NCBI RefSeq assembly: GCF_932294415.1
Contig: NC_065539.1
Coordinates: forward strand, 35,256,501-35,320,500
DNA: 64,000 bases
DNA from: Quercus robur
Lineage: Eukaryota; Streptophyta; Magnoliopsida; Fagales; Fagaceae
Direction: 5' to 3'
Position numbers and translations under genes: made by a program. Under the pieces are notes generated by a model. It did not search any database and had not been told where the DNA came from. It was given only the letters and a program-made list of their open reading frames with translations. Each line of letters opens with the position of its first letter. Position 1 is the stretch's first letter. Positions 34,965 to 47,500 of this stretch are shown piece by piece.

Positions 34965-36071
34965 TGATGATACCGAAAAATCGTCAGTAAGCTACATGGC
35001 ACTCACGTGCTCGAAACAATGCCTGCACAACACAAAAAGAGAAGACCTCGCAGAGAGTACCGGTGTGGTGCCGGCCAAATACCCTCCGAAGGTCAAGTTA
35101 GAACTTCTCACAACTCTAAAGTGTTAGAGAAGGTAAATTATGCGTACCTTGGTTGGTGAGGGTATTGGGTTTTTATAGTGGTAGAGGGTTGACCTTTCCT
35201 TATTGGATTAGAAGTCTTTTCCTTATAGGAGTCTCTTTAGACGTATTTTTCGAGATCATTTCCTTGTAGGAGTCTTTTTATTTAACACCAAATGTGGGGT
35301 GCAAGATATTTCTTTATATATGCAAACGTGGAGACCAAGCAAGGCCACGTCAGGGTCGTCAGCTTCGCCTACTCCCTCGTCAGGGTCGTCACTTCGCCTA
35401 CTCCCTCATCGGGGTTGTCAGCCTCGTTAGGGTCGTCAGCTTCGTCTACTCCCTTGTTAGGGTCGTCAGCTTCGCCTACTCCCTTGTCAGGGTCGTCAAC
35501 TTCGCCTACCCCCTCGTCGGGGTCGTCAGCTTCGCCTACGCCCTTGTCGAGGTCGTCAACCTCGTTAGGGTCGTCAGCTTCGCCTACTCCCTTGTCAGGG
35601 TTGTCAGTCTCGGTAAGATCATCAGCTTCGCCTACTCCCTCATCGGGGTCGTCAGCCTCGTTAGGGTCGTCAGCTTCGTCTACTCCCTTGTTAGGGTCGT
35701 CAGCCTCGTCAGGGTCGTCAGCTTCGCCTACCCCCTCGTCGGGGTCGTCAGCTTCGCCTACTCCCTTGTCGAGGTCGTCAGCCTCGTCAGGGTCGTCAGC
35801 TTCGCCTACCCCCTCGTCGGGGTTGTCAGCTTCGCCAACTCCCTCGTCGAGGTCGTTAGCCTCGTTAGGGTCGTCAGCTTCGCCTACTCCCTTCAGCTTA
35901 GTAGTGTCAGCTTTCCATTTATGACAAGTTAACCCCGTCTTCCTAAACCTGTAGACGTCCTAAAGCTGTTCGACTGCCATTTATGACAAGTGAGGCCGAC
36001 AGGTCTATTTTGAACGTTGCTTCATGATACTATATTCATGAATATTCACATTCACAATTTTACCCTTATCA
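34965..36071 (-). repeat. 5' LTR of the gag-only element
   Basis: 1107 bp, closely matching 31592-32657. The GGGTCGTCAGC-type array lies at about 35350-35900. On the minus strand this copy should carry the active promoter. Confidence 0.9.
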
Positions 36072-36170
36072 ATAATCGCTTTGTAGTTTTCATCAAATCA
36101 CTATAATATTTTATTTAGATCATTCTTAGTTCAATTCCATTATCATCGTATATTTGAGAAATTAATTCTA

Positions 36171-36516
36171 CCTCCGTCCCAGTTTGTTTGTCCTCTATTC
36201 CATTTTGGGATTTCTCAAAATATTGTCCTGTTTCTAAAAATAAAAAATTATTATTTACTAGTGTTCCTATTATACCCCTACTTTATTTTCAAAACTATTT
36301 GAAAAGAAAACTACCTAATATTTTAAAAAATAAATTTAATTGAGGCACCTTTTTAATTGCCTCATTAAGAATAACTCTTTTTAAAAAACTGATAAATTTA
36401 TTTAAGAGTAGTTTTGTAAACTTATACATTTTTATAAGGCAGACAAGACAATAAATGATGTTCTCTTAAAAAGTTTGACTTTTTAAAAATGATAAACAAA
36501 TTGGAACGGAGGGAGT
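36171..36516. mobile_element. Stowaway-type MITE
   Basis: The left end CCTCCGTCCCAGTTTGTTTGTC is mirrored by GATAAACAAATTGGAACGGAGG at the right. The ends follow the CTCCCTCCGT consensus of Stowaway (Tc1/mariner) and the flanks are TA on both sides. AT-rich interior of about 300 bp without coding sequence. Confidence 0.85.
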
Positions 36517-37126
36517 ATAATGTATTTATTATTACCAAGAACATTAAAAACTTTAATTAAAGTTTTGCAGCGTTGAATCTAATCTTGTTGGCTTAGGGCT
36601 AGACAGTTTTATCATAATTGACGGCAATTTCTCCAACAACTATTAAGACGTACTGATTATCAAATATTATATTTTAATCAAAATAATCTTTAGATTCAAA
36701 AAATCAAATATACGTCAACTACTTGCTTAAATGTTTTTTATTTTTTTATTCTATAAAATTTAATATTATTTTTTTTATATATAAAATTTTCAAACATGCA
36801 TACTTTATTTTTATTGTCTTTTTTGAAACAACCTCTTGATTTCTAACTTATTGTTTATATAATATATAGTTTAAGACATTTGAAAGGGTTGGCACCTCTT
36901 GGTATTGCTAACAGAGACTTCCAAGGTTAAATTTTTTTTTTTTCTCAATTATTGAATTATCCAAAGAGAGAGAGAGAGAGTTTTTAATTTAACATTTAAC
37001 TAAAGACATGACAAACAATAACACAAACGTGAACATCAACATAAGCATAAACATGACTTTTTTATTTTTATTTTTATTTTTAATTACGAACTTATAAACA
37101 AATAATTTTTTTGTCAAATATAAACT

Positions 37127-37235
37127 TGAGCACATTATTCCAATTCAACTGGTAAAGTTTTTTTTTTTTTTTTTTTTTTTTTTTCCTTAAATAAGAAATC
37201 TAGGGTTTGAACTGCACCTACACCAAAAAATGATT
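37127..37235 (+). mobile_element. tRNA-derived SINE interrupted by a T-run
   Basis: CCAATTCAACTGGTAAAG resembles box A and TAGGGTTTGAACTGCACC contains a box B. A 24-base T-run separates them, and CTACACCAAAAAATGATTTG follows, a usual plant SINE tail phrase. Ends approximate. Confidence 0.55.
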
Positions 37236-38299
37236 TGTTATAAGATCAATATTCTATTATTTCTACTAAAAAATAATAATAATAGTAAAATTGAGCATAT
37301 ATTTAAAGTTTTAAAGTCAATTTTAGACCATATATGTTAAAGATGCTCGAATTTCAAAGTCTTTATTCTTTGAACATGTTTGAATGTCTGAAGATAATCC
37401 AAACTCACTTTGGTGTACCTTTCTTAGCACTCATAACTTATTAGGATGATCATCATAATATAAGGTAAAATCAAATGGGTTAATAGTTTGTTAAATATGG
37501 TTCAAATAGTTCACTATAATAACTTTATGTAATATTTTCATATCATCAAGCTACTGTCAACGTATTTATTGTAGGTATTTGCTTTCATCCCTATCACTTG
37601 TATGGTTGTAAATTTTTTAATTTTAGGTATCTATATTTTGGATGGCTCTATTCATCTCAATGACATACATAGATGGTATTCTCTAGTCTTCTAACTTGTC
37701 CTCACATCAGCAACAAAGTATGTCGCCACGTTCAAGCATTGTACCATCTACAGTCTACACCATTACCAAGGGATTCCACCACCGTCTAGCATAGTTCCAT
37801 CCCAAGTATAGCCTAAGCCATCAGGGGAATCATCTACATTACAGCCTACATGCCCATTTTCTAAAATTTCTATTCATAGCATATGTTAATTAGAGTTTTC
37901 ATTTTCTCATTATTGTATTGATTCAATACATGGGGTTGAGGAACTCTAAAAGGACTAAAGGTGGCGAAGAAAGTTAGTGGGAGTAATGATGGCAAGTTGT
38001 CGATTACGTTTTCAACAAAGTTTGATGGCCTATTGACATCAATCGTTGCTCTTTCATCGAAGAAATGAAGTTTCAAATGAACAACATTGCCAAGTTGGTG
38101 GGGTGAAAAGTGGTTAGATTTACCACATGACAATAAAAATTTCATAAAAGATAAAATTTTGGTATGTATAGAGTATAGACTCCACGAATTAAATTAAAGC
38201 TTTTTAATACATATTTTTTAAAATTGTATAAGGCTTATGTACATAATATAATTTAAATGTTATTAGAATGGATGAAGACCAGAGGATAATGATTTTGCA

Positions 38300-38450
38300 T
38301 GGGATAAGATTTACACAATTGTCCAAGAGAGGTATAGGAAATGGCGAGCTACTTTTTCAATAAAATTTAGAGCATACAAAGACGATAGTAAGACATTACT
38401 TTGAAATAAGCCTAAGGAGATTAGCGCTGTTGATGTATTGGTTTAAAATG
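38300..38450 (+). pseudogene. Decayed plant transposase-like fragment
   Basis: One frame reads QERYRKWRATFSIKF...AYKDDSKTLL, a stop, then NKPKEISAVDVLV. This layout (aromatic/Trp-Arg block, then a Lys-Pro block before a conserved Trp) recalls the Ptta/En/Spm-type plant transposase domain. It is short and interrupted; the family call is tentative. Confidence 0.35.
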
Positions 38451-39832
38451 GATTAAGTGTTTTGTCTAATTATAAAATGGATTTGTTTAAACAATCATGT
38501 ATTGGTAGTAAATCATTTTCACAAGTCAGTTATGAAAATGCAAAGGTGTTTTTATTTTATTTTTTTATTTTTTATGGGGGCTGGGGGGGGTTGGGTGGGG
38601 GAGATGGTTATAAGATCTAATATTATTGAATTATTGAAGACCCATTCTATATATAATGTTAATATTGTAGTTATGATTAACTGATAATAATATGGTTATG
38701 TATCCATTTATATCTCAGCGTAATCCAGAAACTCAAGAAGAGTTTGATGATCTTGAACAGTTGGCCTCTCAAAATTTTGAGCAAACAAAAAGATAGAGAA
38801 TATTGGCTAAATGAACCAATGGACCTAAAATATAAAAAATATTAAAAAAAAAAAATTAGCTTCAATAGCATGTTCCCTTCAAAAAAGAAAGTTTTTAACA
38901 AAAACAAATCAACCTTATGCTGAACCATTCATTTTATCACTAGTTTTATTTTGGAAAAAACTTAGGTACAATACTTTAGTTGTTATTCCTTAGGTTCTCC
39001 CTTTTAAGATTCAGCTATTTAGATAACTAAAAAATACACTTCATTCCTATGAGAAAAATATTCACATAGTAGAATCTTAAAAGGAGAATCTAAGGAACAA
39101 CACCTAAGTATTGTACCTAAGTCTTACTCTTTTATTTTCTTATGTCCATGAGGATTATATATTAGTTTTGACTTATCAAAAAAGTGTTAATTCTTTTTTT
39201 CTTTTTTTGAATATTTTTTGTACATCCCCAACAAACGAGACAACTTTTATTTATCATTAAAATACTAGTAGTAAGTTCTTTTTAATCTTATATATTAAAG
39301 TTAATAATCTTATTTAAAATATATTTATAACTAATGACATACTCTTTTATTAGAAAATTAAGATTTATATAGTTAATTGCGTATGAATGTGTTTTAAATT
39401 TACCATAATTCAGTCTCCCAAACAAAAAGTCCTAGTCCCACCATTGTGTAAAATAATACTATAAGTTTGGTAAGTGCATTGCACCAAAGCCTATTCCTAA
39501 TTCAACCTTCTGCTACCCCATCATTGGTTATGCAATTAACATGATTAATTTTGGTTGAATTCGCTAATTCTCTCTCTTAAGATGATTCTTTGTTGAGATT
39601 GTTGATTTCTTGTTGTCAAGGATGTAATTAGATGCACATGAATTTACCATTCTGCTTCCCTTTTTTCATGTGAAAATGACATCTTTCTTATTAGGACATG
39701 TACCTATGTCACCTCTAACGTACAAAAGCACAAGAGGGAAACCAAAATCCTATTATCATATGTGATTACTCCCATTCCTCACATATTTTTTTCTTCACTT
39801 TTTAACTTTTTTCATTTAAGGGTTTGAGATTA

Positions 39833-40032
39833 AGGTCTGTTTGAATATCGTTTATTTTGCTGAAACTGAAAATTTATTGCTAAAAGTACTGTAAATAAAG
39901 GTAAAAATTAGTTGAAATAGTACAGTGAAACTCATGAATAGTACCAAAAAATGCAGTGCGACCTATGAATAATAGCAAAAATAAACTAAATAATGAAATA
40001 ATTTTCATTTATAATCTGTATCTAAACGAAGG
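39833..40032. mobile_element. MITE-like repeat with GTTTG ends
   Basis: It starts GGTCTGTTTGAATATC and ends GTATCTAAACGAAGGC, imperfect inverses. The interior phrases AACTGAAAATTTATTG and GTACTGTAAATAAAGG resemble the element at 55952-56164, so both probably belong to one family. No target duplication confirmed. Confidence 0.5.
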
Positions 40033-40544
40033 CAAAAACTTGTCTTTTTTTAACTCTCAATCTCAATCAATGAAAGCAATCGCATGTGATGTATTGCACT
40101 TGATCTCAACCCAAGAGACATGTATCTAATTTCTGATGATTAATTAACCAATAGTTTCATATTTTGACCGTCAATTATCTATCTTTGCTTCTCGGCTTCT
40201 GTTCCATCGGAAGAGTCTGGGTTCGAATTCCGGGGACTGTAAATCCCCTTAAAACATTCTGTAGCCAAAAGAATAGAAGTTCCATGCCCTGTGAGATCAT
40301 GACATGACTGGGCTGTGCTGGTGATTTATAAGACTTGACTTTAAAATATCAAACTAGTGTCTCCCTAATGACATTGTTACCATACAATTAAATACTTGGT
40401 GCATAATTGTTATACATACTAACAAATTGGAAAAGATTACTAAACCCAAAAAACATGGTAGCGTCAATGCTTATTTTCCTTTGCTAGGCGTCGTTCTTCA
40501 AATTTATCATAGAATTCCAACAAGGACAGTAGAAGTACAGCTTT

Positions 40545-42235
40545 CTAGCACATCAAGAGGAGGGCTTCACGATTGCGGCCAAGCAAACTTAGTGCTGTTG
40601 CAGCTATGTGATGTCCAGTCAACCCGGCCAGAGAGAGCTGTTCATCTGCTGATGCATGCTCGATGTAGTTGTCTGGTAGCACAATTGGACGCCACTTGAA
40701 AAGTTGATTCATAAAAATTTAAGAAAAGAATACAAATTAGACTTGGGTGATTAGTGTAATAATGACTAATTTTAAACAAGAATTTTTAATGTTACAATTG
40801 CATTAAAAAAATTGCAGTGAAATTATGATTACATCCATTTATCCATACGGATCCAAAGAGAGCATCAAGGGAACTACCCACAAATAAATGCACACAAACA
40901 TATCTTTCATATATGTATTTTCTAATCTTTGTACCAAACCATAAATGGAAATAGAATTCAGAAATTACTTAGGTTGCTCCAAATAAAAAATGTGTCTCTA
41001 AAGTGTGGCCAACCTTGACTAATTTATTAAGGATTCATAGCCAATCCAAAAAGTTTGTTGTTGTGCATGAATAGTTTTTAATATCATTACAAAGAGAATA
41101 GATTATAGGGATGGAGTTTTTTTTTTTTTTTTTTCCTAATTAAAACCTCCTCTAGGTTTCTCATCCGGACAGTAGATAGCAAGTTGCCCCCTCCCCCCCT
41201 CCACCTATATCCTTTCTCTACCAAATGAACTCCAAGAAAAACTTAACCCAAGGCCCAACTTCTCTCTTTCTCTCACCAGGAAGATGAATTAATCATCATC
41301 TATGTCACTAAAAATGTTACCTTAGTTCTTCCATCCAGTTTTCCATCAAGTGCAATGAACTGTGCAACATGGGATCCAAATCCTCCAATAGAGCCTTCCT
41401 CAACCGTGATCAGAAATGCATGATTTTCGCAAAGCTGTCTGACAAGCTTAATGTCTAGAGGCTTGCAGAACCTTGCATCAGCCACTGTCACCTCAACACC
41501 AAGCTTCGAAAGAAGGGACCGAGCCTTAAGACAATTCTGAACCATTGCCCCATACCCGAGCAAAGCAACATCTTTACCCTCTGCAAGAACTTTCCCTTTT
41601 CCAATCTGCTCTAGAATACAATTTTGTCACACAAGGGGCATTGAAAATGAATTTTTAATACCACTAAGAATGCAATAAGAATAATAGATGATGAACATGT
41701 CATTAGTTTTAACTTTTGTATATCATAGGTAATATAAACTCTTGCAAAGCAATAATAATTGAAACGATTTTCAAAGGAATATAACCAAAATTTATGGGGT
41801 TCAGGAGATAACCTCTATGGGAATCCCATTGCATGTAGAGTAGTCTGCCTGTACAATGGCCCCCCTAGGATACCGGAAGCACACCGGTTGATCATCAATT
41901 TGGGCTGCAGTAGCCACCATGTGCACAAGCTCATCCTCATTGGATGGTGCCATGACTATCATATTTGGTAAGCATGACATGAATGTTATATCGAATGCCC
42001 CACACTGCATTGGGCCATCAGATCCTACAAGTCCTGCACTAGTAATGACAAATCGCACCGGAATTCTCTGCCGATCTACATCATGGACCACCTAAACAAC
42101 ACATAAGGAAAATAAGAATGCATTTACATGTTAAAGCCAAACACCCAAAGCTTGCAACAACACAAATTACTTCACTGAAAACGTTTTCCCCACAAGAAAT
42201 TTTATGTGAAACAAGGGGAGCCATATGATAAAGTT

Positions 42236-42288
<53 letters not shown>

Positions 42289-44499
42289 GGGGGGGGAACC
42301 TGATCATAAGCTCTTTGTAGAAAGGTGGAAGGGATTATACAAAATGGCTTCAATCCACCACAGGACAAACCAGCAGAAAATGTAACTGCGTGTTGCTCAG
42401 CAATTCCCATGTCAAAAAACTTGTCTGGAAATTTTTCCTGAAATAGTTGAAGTGATGTTTCCATTTGCATTCCCGCGTGAACTGTCACAATATCTTTATC
42501 CTTCAATGCCTCCAAAACTAAAGCCTCCACAAAGCAATCACTATATGTCAATGGGTGGATACTAGATGGTAACGAATCAGAATTACTTAAATCTGCAAGG
42601 CAAGATAAAGGGAAAGCAATTAAAGTGTTAAGCCCAACTGAGGATGACTTTTTTGTTCTGTATATAAAGAAAAAGTCACGTGAGGAAAGCAACATGTAAA
42701 AAGTAACCCTCTGCTGTGCATAGCTGACACAAGGGAGTGGTTTAGCGCCTGCTATTCATTACTCAATATATGACCAATCCTGAGTCCAAGTGTAAGCCAG
42801 AGAGAAGCTGAGTAGTTCAGTTTATATTTGACTTGATTTCTATTTAAAACTTTAAAAATGTAGGCATCAGCTACATGACAGTATTTTTTTTTTAATGATG
42901 TGGAACCTTACGAAGGCAGGCCCTGTGGACCCACTCCTGGGGAGTGAACCACAAATGCACAACCCCACCTGCCAGAACCTTGTATTAGGTAATCCAGGGA
43001 AACTCCTAATAGGGCTTGAACCCAAGATGTCTGGGTCTACAAATCATCCCAAGCCTCCAACCACTAGGCTGTATCCTGACGGGTTAACTACATGACTACT
43101 AAATTCACTAAATGATCCCCATCTTCACAAAAAAAAACACTGTTGATTACAGAAGTGTAGATGATTAATCCTATGTTTAAATAAAAGTAGAATTTGGTTT
43201 ATATGTGTGAACAAATTTGTTAGTACCATTAGCTCTAGGACAACATATCCATGTCACCTAAGTCCAAAGAAAAGCATGAGCACCAGCTAAGCAAAACAAA
43301 ACCAAAGTGAGCTATGCCAAGCTCAGTTATTACTCTATGTAACACAAGTGACTGAGTGAATCTCATGACTTAATGCAGAAAATTAAAAATAGATTATTGT
43401 AACAAACACCAGCAAGGGGAACAGAGCAAATTGAACATACCTTCAAGTTGCTTCTCTGCTATTTCACTCTTTCGATTATTTTCTGGTCCCTGATTTTCCT
43501 CTGTTATCACATGAACCAACACAGGACCCATTGAATCCAGAGATGCTACTTCTTGCAGAACGCATATCAGGTCTTCAATGTTATGCCCATCAACAGGGCC
43601 AATGTAATACAACCCAAGCTCTTCAAAAAGAGTTGATCCCAGTGGACCAATCATACCACGTGCATACTCATCAAGTTTGGCTGCCAATTCATGCATCCTC
43701 CTCCCAATTCTTTTAGTAACACCCTGACTAGAAACAAATGTTACTTTTATAGCAAAAGAATACAAATGATAATTCATGCATTCGCCTACCAATGCATGCT
43801 AACTATTGCAGCAGAACATTTAAATTTTCAAAAGCCTCCAAAAAAAAAAAAAAAAAAAAATAATAATAATAAAAAATGAAGTTTTTCATAAAGCATTTCT
43901 AACCAGAAAGCCTCCAACACATCCCATATAATTTTATAATGACTCAAATTATTCCCTTACGCCAAGATTGCCTCAGGCTCACAGGAAATTTTGAAGTTCT
44001 ATCTGGACTCCAATCATCCTCGGCCATATTTAGACAAGATACCCAAATTTACAAGAATGGTACTATGTGCCCATGAAACAGTCCATTATCTGGACATTAA
44101 CCATGTTCTGCCAAAGAAAAAAAATATTATGCCCAAGGCACGTATAGCATAGAGATGCTAGTATCAGGAGCACATGTAATATTCAAACATCACAAGGACC
44201 ATCATATACATTCATCAAGAGCAGGTAAAAAATCTGCCAATCTGAAATTTAACACTGCCAAAAGTTGCCACATCAGAGTGTTTCAAATACGCAAGATCAT
44301 GATCATGGAACAGAGATAAAAAAAGCATCCCCATTAAATGGTGTCAGGCTTAGCTAAATAAGTCTTTTGGGATAGTACCCAGAGAAAATCAAATCCCATT
44401 TTCAGTAGGAATTTTTCCTTTATTTTATCTTTTTGGTTGCAGGAAAGGGACCCAGGGGCAGTCACCACCTACTGTGTACCTCATGGGTTCAAGTGACGA

Positions 44500-44536
<37 letters not shown>

Positions 44537-47500
44537 GACACACACACCAAAGGATTTTCTTTTTGAAAACATAGATCTATTTAACGTCACAAAATATGTA
44601 GGTTTGATTGTTTAAAATCTTCCAATCCTCCAAAGGTTGAGTCAATTAGAAGGGAAACATAGAAATACCTTAGCAACTTCTCTGAACTTCCGGAAGGATT
44701 TGCTTGACTGGAGCCTACTTAGAGAACTAGATAGAGCACTAATGGATGTCTTGGGGCCCTTTTCAATCTTGGGGCGTAAGGAGTGACGGCTGTCATTTAA
44801 AATCACTATCATATTTGAGTCCAGATAGCCCACATTACTCATTGCCTCATAGACCTGACCTGCCATAGTTGTCCCATTGCTGATGACAGTAACTATATGT
44901 TCCCTCTTCCCTTTAATATCACGTGCAATTGCCATACCTAGAAGATTAAAATTTTGATTTTAATTGAAAGTTCCAAAACTGAAGTGGAGCTAATGAAGTT
45001 TTAGAAAGTATACATATAAGAAAGCTTCAACAGTCACAGTCTCACATTGATAACTTAACTGCCTAACATACAAATTAATCAAAATCAACATCCAAAAAGA
45101 GATTTAATTATTAGAAGGGAAGTAAATATTACCAAGCCCAGCAGAAATGCTGTTGCAACCATGCCCTGCACCAAATGGATCATAATCACTCTCAAATCGA
45201 GATGTGAAACCAGAAAGACCATTCTTTTCTCGAATTGTATGCATGAGGGGCCGCCTTCCTGTAAGAATTTTATGTGCATATGTCTGCAAACAAAAGAGAA
45301 TGAATTAATGATTTTCCTTTATAAATGATAAGGTGTGAAATAGCCAACGTCTATTGCTTTGATTTCAGTTATATCCACAATTTTGCTTTTTAACAACATT
45401 CACATAAGATAGAATATTAACAGGCAATCACTGTGCTTCCTCCCCCTAAACCACCCCCCCTCCTCCTCTCCAACAACCACACACTCCCACAGAAAGAAAT
45501 ATAGATTATGGTCTTACTTGTGCCCCATCATCCCACAGTATCTTATCCATTGGAGCATGGAAAACATAGTGTATTGCAACTGTCAGCTCCACAACTGCCA
45601 AACTGGATCTAAAGGGTTTTTGAGTTCTTGACATTATGGAAGACAATTCCAAACGAATTTCATCAGCTAATTGTTTCAGTTCCTGCAAACACAACTCTTT
45701 AGTGAGCACAGAAGCTAGTATGATATGTATAAACCAAAAGAGTGTCAATGCTTTTAAACTACCTTAGGAGACAAATTCTTCAAGTTGATTGGGTTTTCAA
45801 TCACATCAAGTATTGGCGTTGAGAATTTCTCCCAGAAGAAATCATCAATATCAGGTAAAGAACCTAGTGGACTTACAAGTCCCTGCATCAAGAAAAATCA
45901 GATAATAACAAAGTTGAACAAAGTTGAACAATGAATGATCATATAGATTATCAAATTGTAAGGATCATAACCAATGAAGATCAAACTGTATGTGAGCTCA
46001 GTATTTACAATGCTTAAGAGTGCCAAGACAACCAATAGGTAAAATTAGAAAGGAAAGCATTCAAGAAAAGGTAGAATTAGATAATTGAGGATAAGATTGG
46101 AACAGTCTAGCTCACAAAGAAGTACAAGATGTAATATAGTGGAAGTTGAATTAGTTACAAGGATAAAGGTTGCAGACATGATACATGAGACATGAAGGTC
46201 ATAATTTCATAATACGTGCGATCCTAAAATGAGTAGAATGGCAACAAATTTCAGGTACCAAATCCAAAATATTTAAATCAAGGCTTTGCTGTGTTGAATA
46301 TGGAGTCTTGAAGCTTTAAGTAGACAATACTTCTGAATGTATGATCCAACCAAATTGTGTAGCAAAACTGCCAAACCTAATTAAAAGTTTTCTATTTTTT
46401 CAAAAAAGAAACATTAATATTAAACAAGGGGCCTACCAGGAAATTCCTTATTAAGGGCAAGCATTCATGTCCTCTAATTGCATACTCAGACAAGCAGAAA
46501 GAAGTGGATTTCAAACAGTTGTAGTTACAGGTCTAAAGAAAGTTAATGTTGCTTCCTCGAAAAGCATGTACTAAGACATGACACAAAGGATAGCATTTCA
46601 GATGTTCTTGAATTCCAGGAACCAACTTCACAGCTAAACCAAACTTTTATAGGTTGATAATTGGAGGGTGCCAGTCATGATCTTTTTAACTAATTCTGCC
46701 TGTCCCAAATTGTTGGTCTTGTTTAGAAAATTCAAATTTTTAAAGGATCATCATTCAAAAGCGTTGTCTTTTAGTTAAAAAGGTACAAGTTTCCAAAACT
46801 GTCCTCATTAATTTAAACTCTAGAGAAAGAATGGTATTGACTTTTTAAATAAAGTAAGGAGTAAGAGAGGAATTTTATTTATTAACTTTTCAAAGAGGAC
46901 TACCCAAAATGGAATAGAGGACCAACAATTCGGGACAGAGGGAGTAATATGTGATTTGATTGAAGAATAACAAATAGAGGAAGGGTACCAGATGCCATTC
47001 ATGATCTAATTTCAAAGGTTTTGTGTGAGAAACTTGGTGACAACTGATTATGATGGCAGCTTTGTACATGCTCAAAGAAATGATTGTTGAAGTAAAAGCT
47101 ATCTACTACAGTGCACATCTGTGGCAAACAAGCATGAGAACCATAGGGCTGCTGTTTACATAAATTCTTCAGAATTGATAAGAGACATCATCTTACAAGT
47201 TTAAGATGATTATTTATTTGTTGGGAAGCGCCATTGGTTGCAAAACCATGAAGTGAAGATGGCCAACCAGCATAGCGGGATACAATCACATCTAGAAATG
47301 ATCTTCTTTACTTTATCAAAAAAGTTTATTAAATGTTAGCTTAAATTCCCATTTTCTCCCAGCCAATGATCATAGATTTAAATTATGGAACCTTACTTTC
47401 ATAATGTTTCCTAAACTTCCCAACTGACCCACCTAATAGAATAAAACATCACTTAGTTCAATGTTAGATTATATTTCACAACTGGCCTTTGTAGTCAAGT

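Larger units (their letters stand above)
31592..36071 (-). mobile_element. Ty3/Gypsy-type non-autonomous LTR retrotransposon with gag only
   Basis: A complete insertion: left LTR 31592-32657, right LTR 34965-36071, and an identical 5-bp target duplication ATAAT at 31587-31591 and 36072-36076. Read on the minus strand it runs 5' LTR (right copy), primer-binding site, gag, a 1.3-kb repeat-rich non-coding part, polypurine tract, 3' LTR (left copy). The internal region is only 2307 bp and encodes gag but no protease, reverse transcriptase, RNase H or integrase. It therefore depends on a partner element, as described for TR-GAG and BARE-2-like elements. The LTR ends are TGATAAGGG and CATCA on the minus strand. 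The two LTRs are closely similar, which suggests a fairly recent insertion. Confidence 0.92.
36519..40544. other. Intergenic region with repeat fragments
   Basis: I see no intact gene. It holds a SINE at 37127-37235, a decayed transposase-like patch at 38300-38450, a MITE-like element near 39833-40032, and a tRNA-like box pair near 40185-40240 (GGGTTCGAATTCC) that may be another SINE. A mixed G-rich tract (GGGGGCTGGGGGGGGTTGGG) is at about 38576-38600. Confidence 0.45.
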
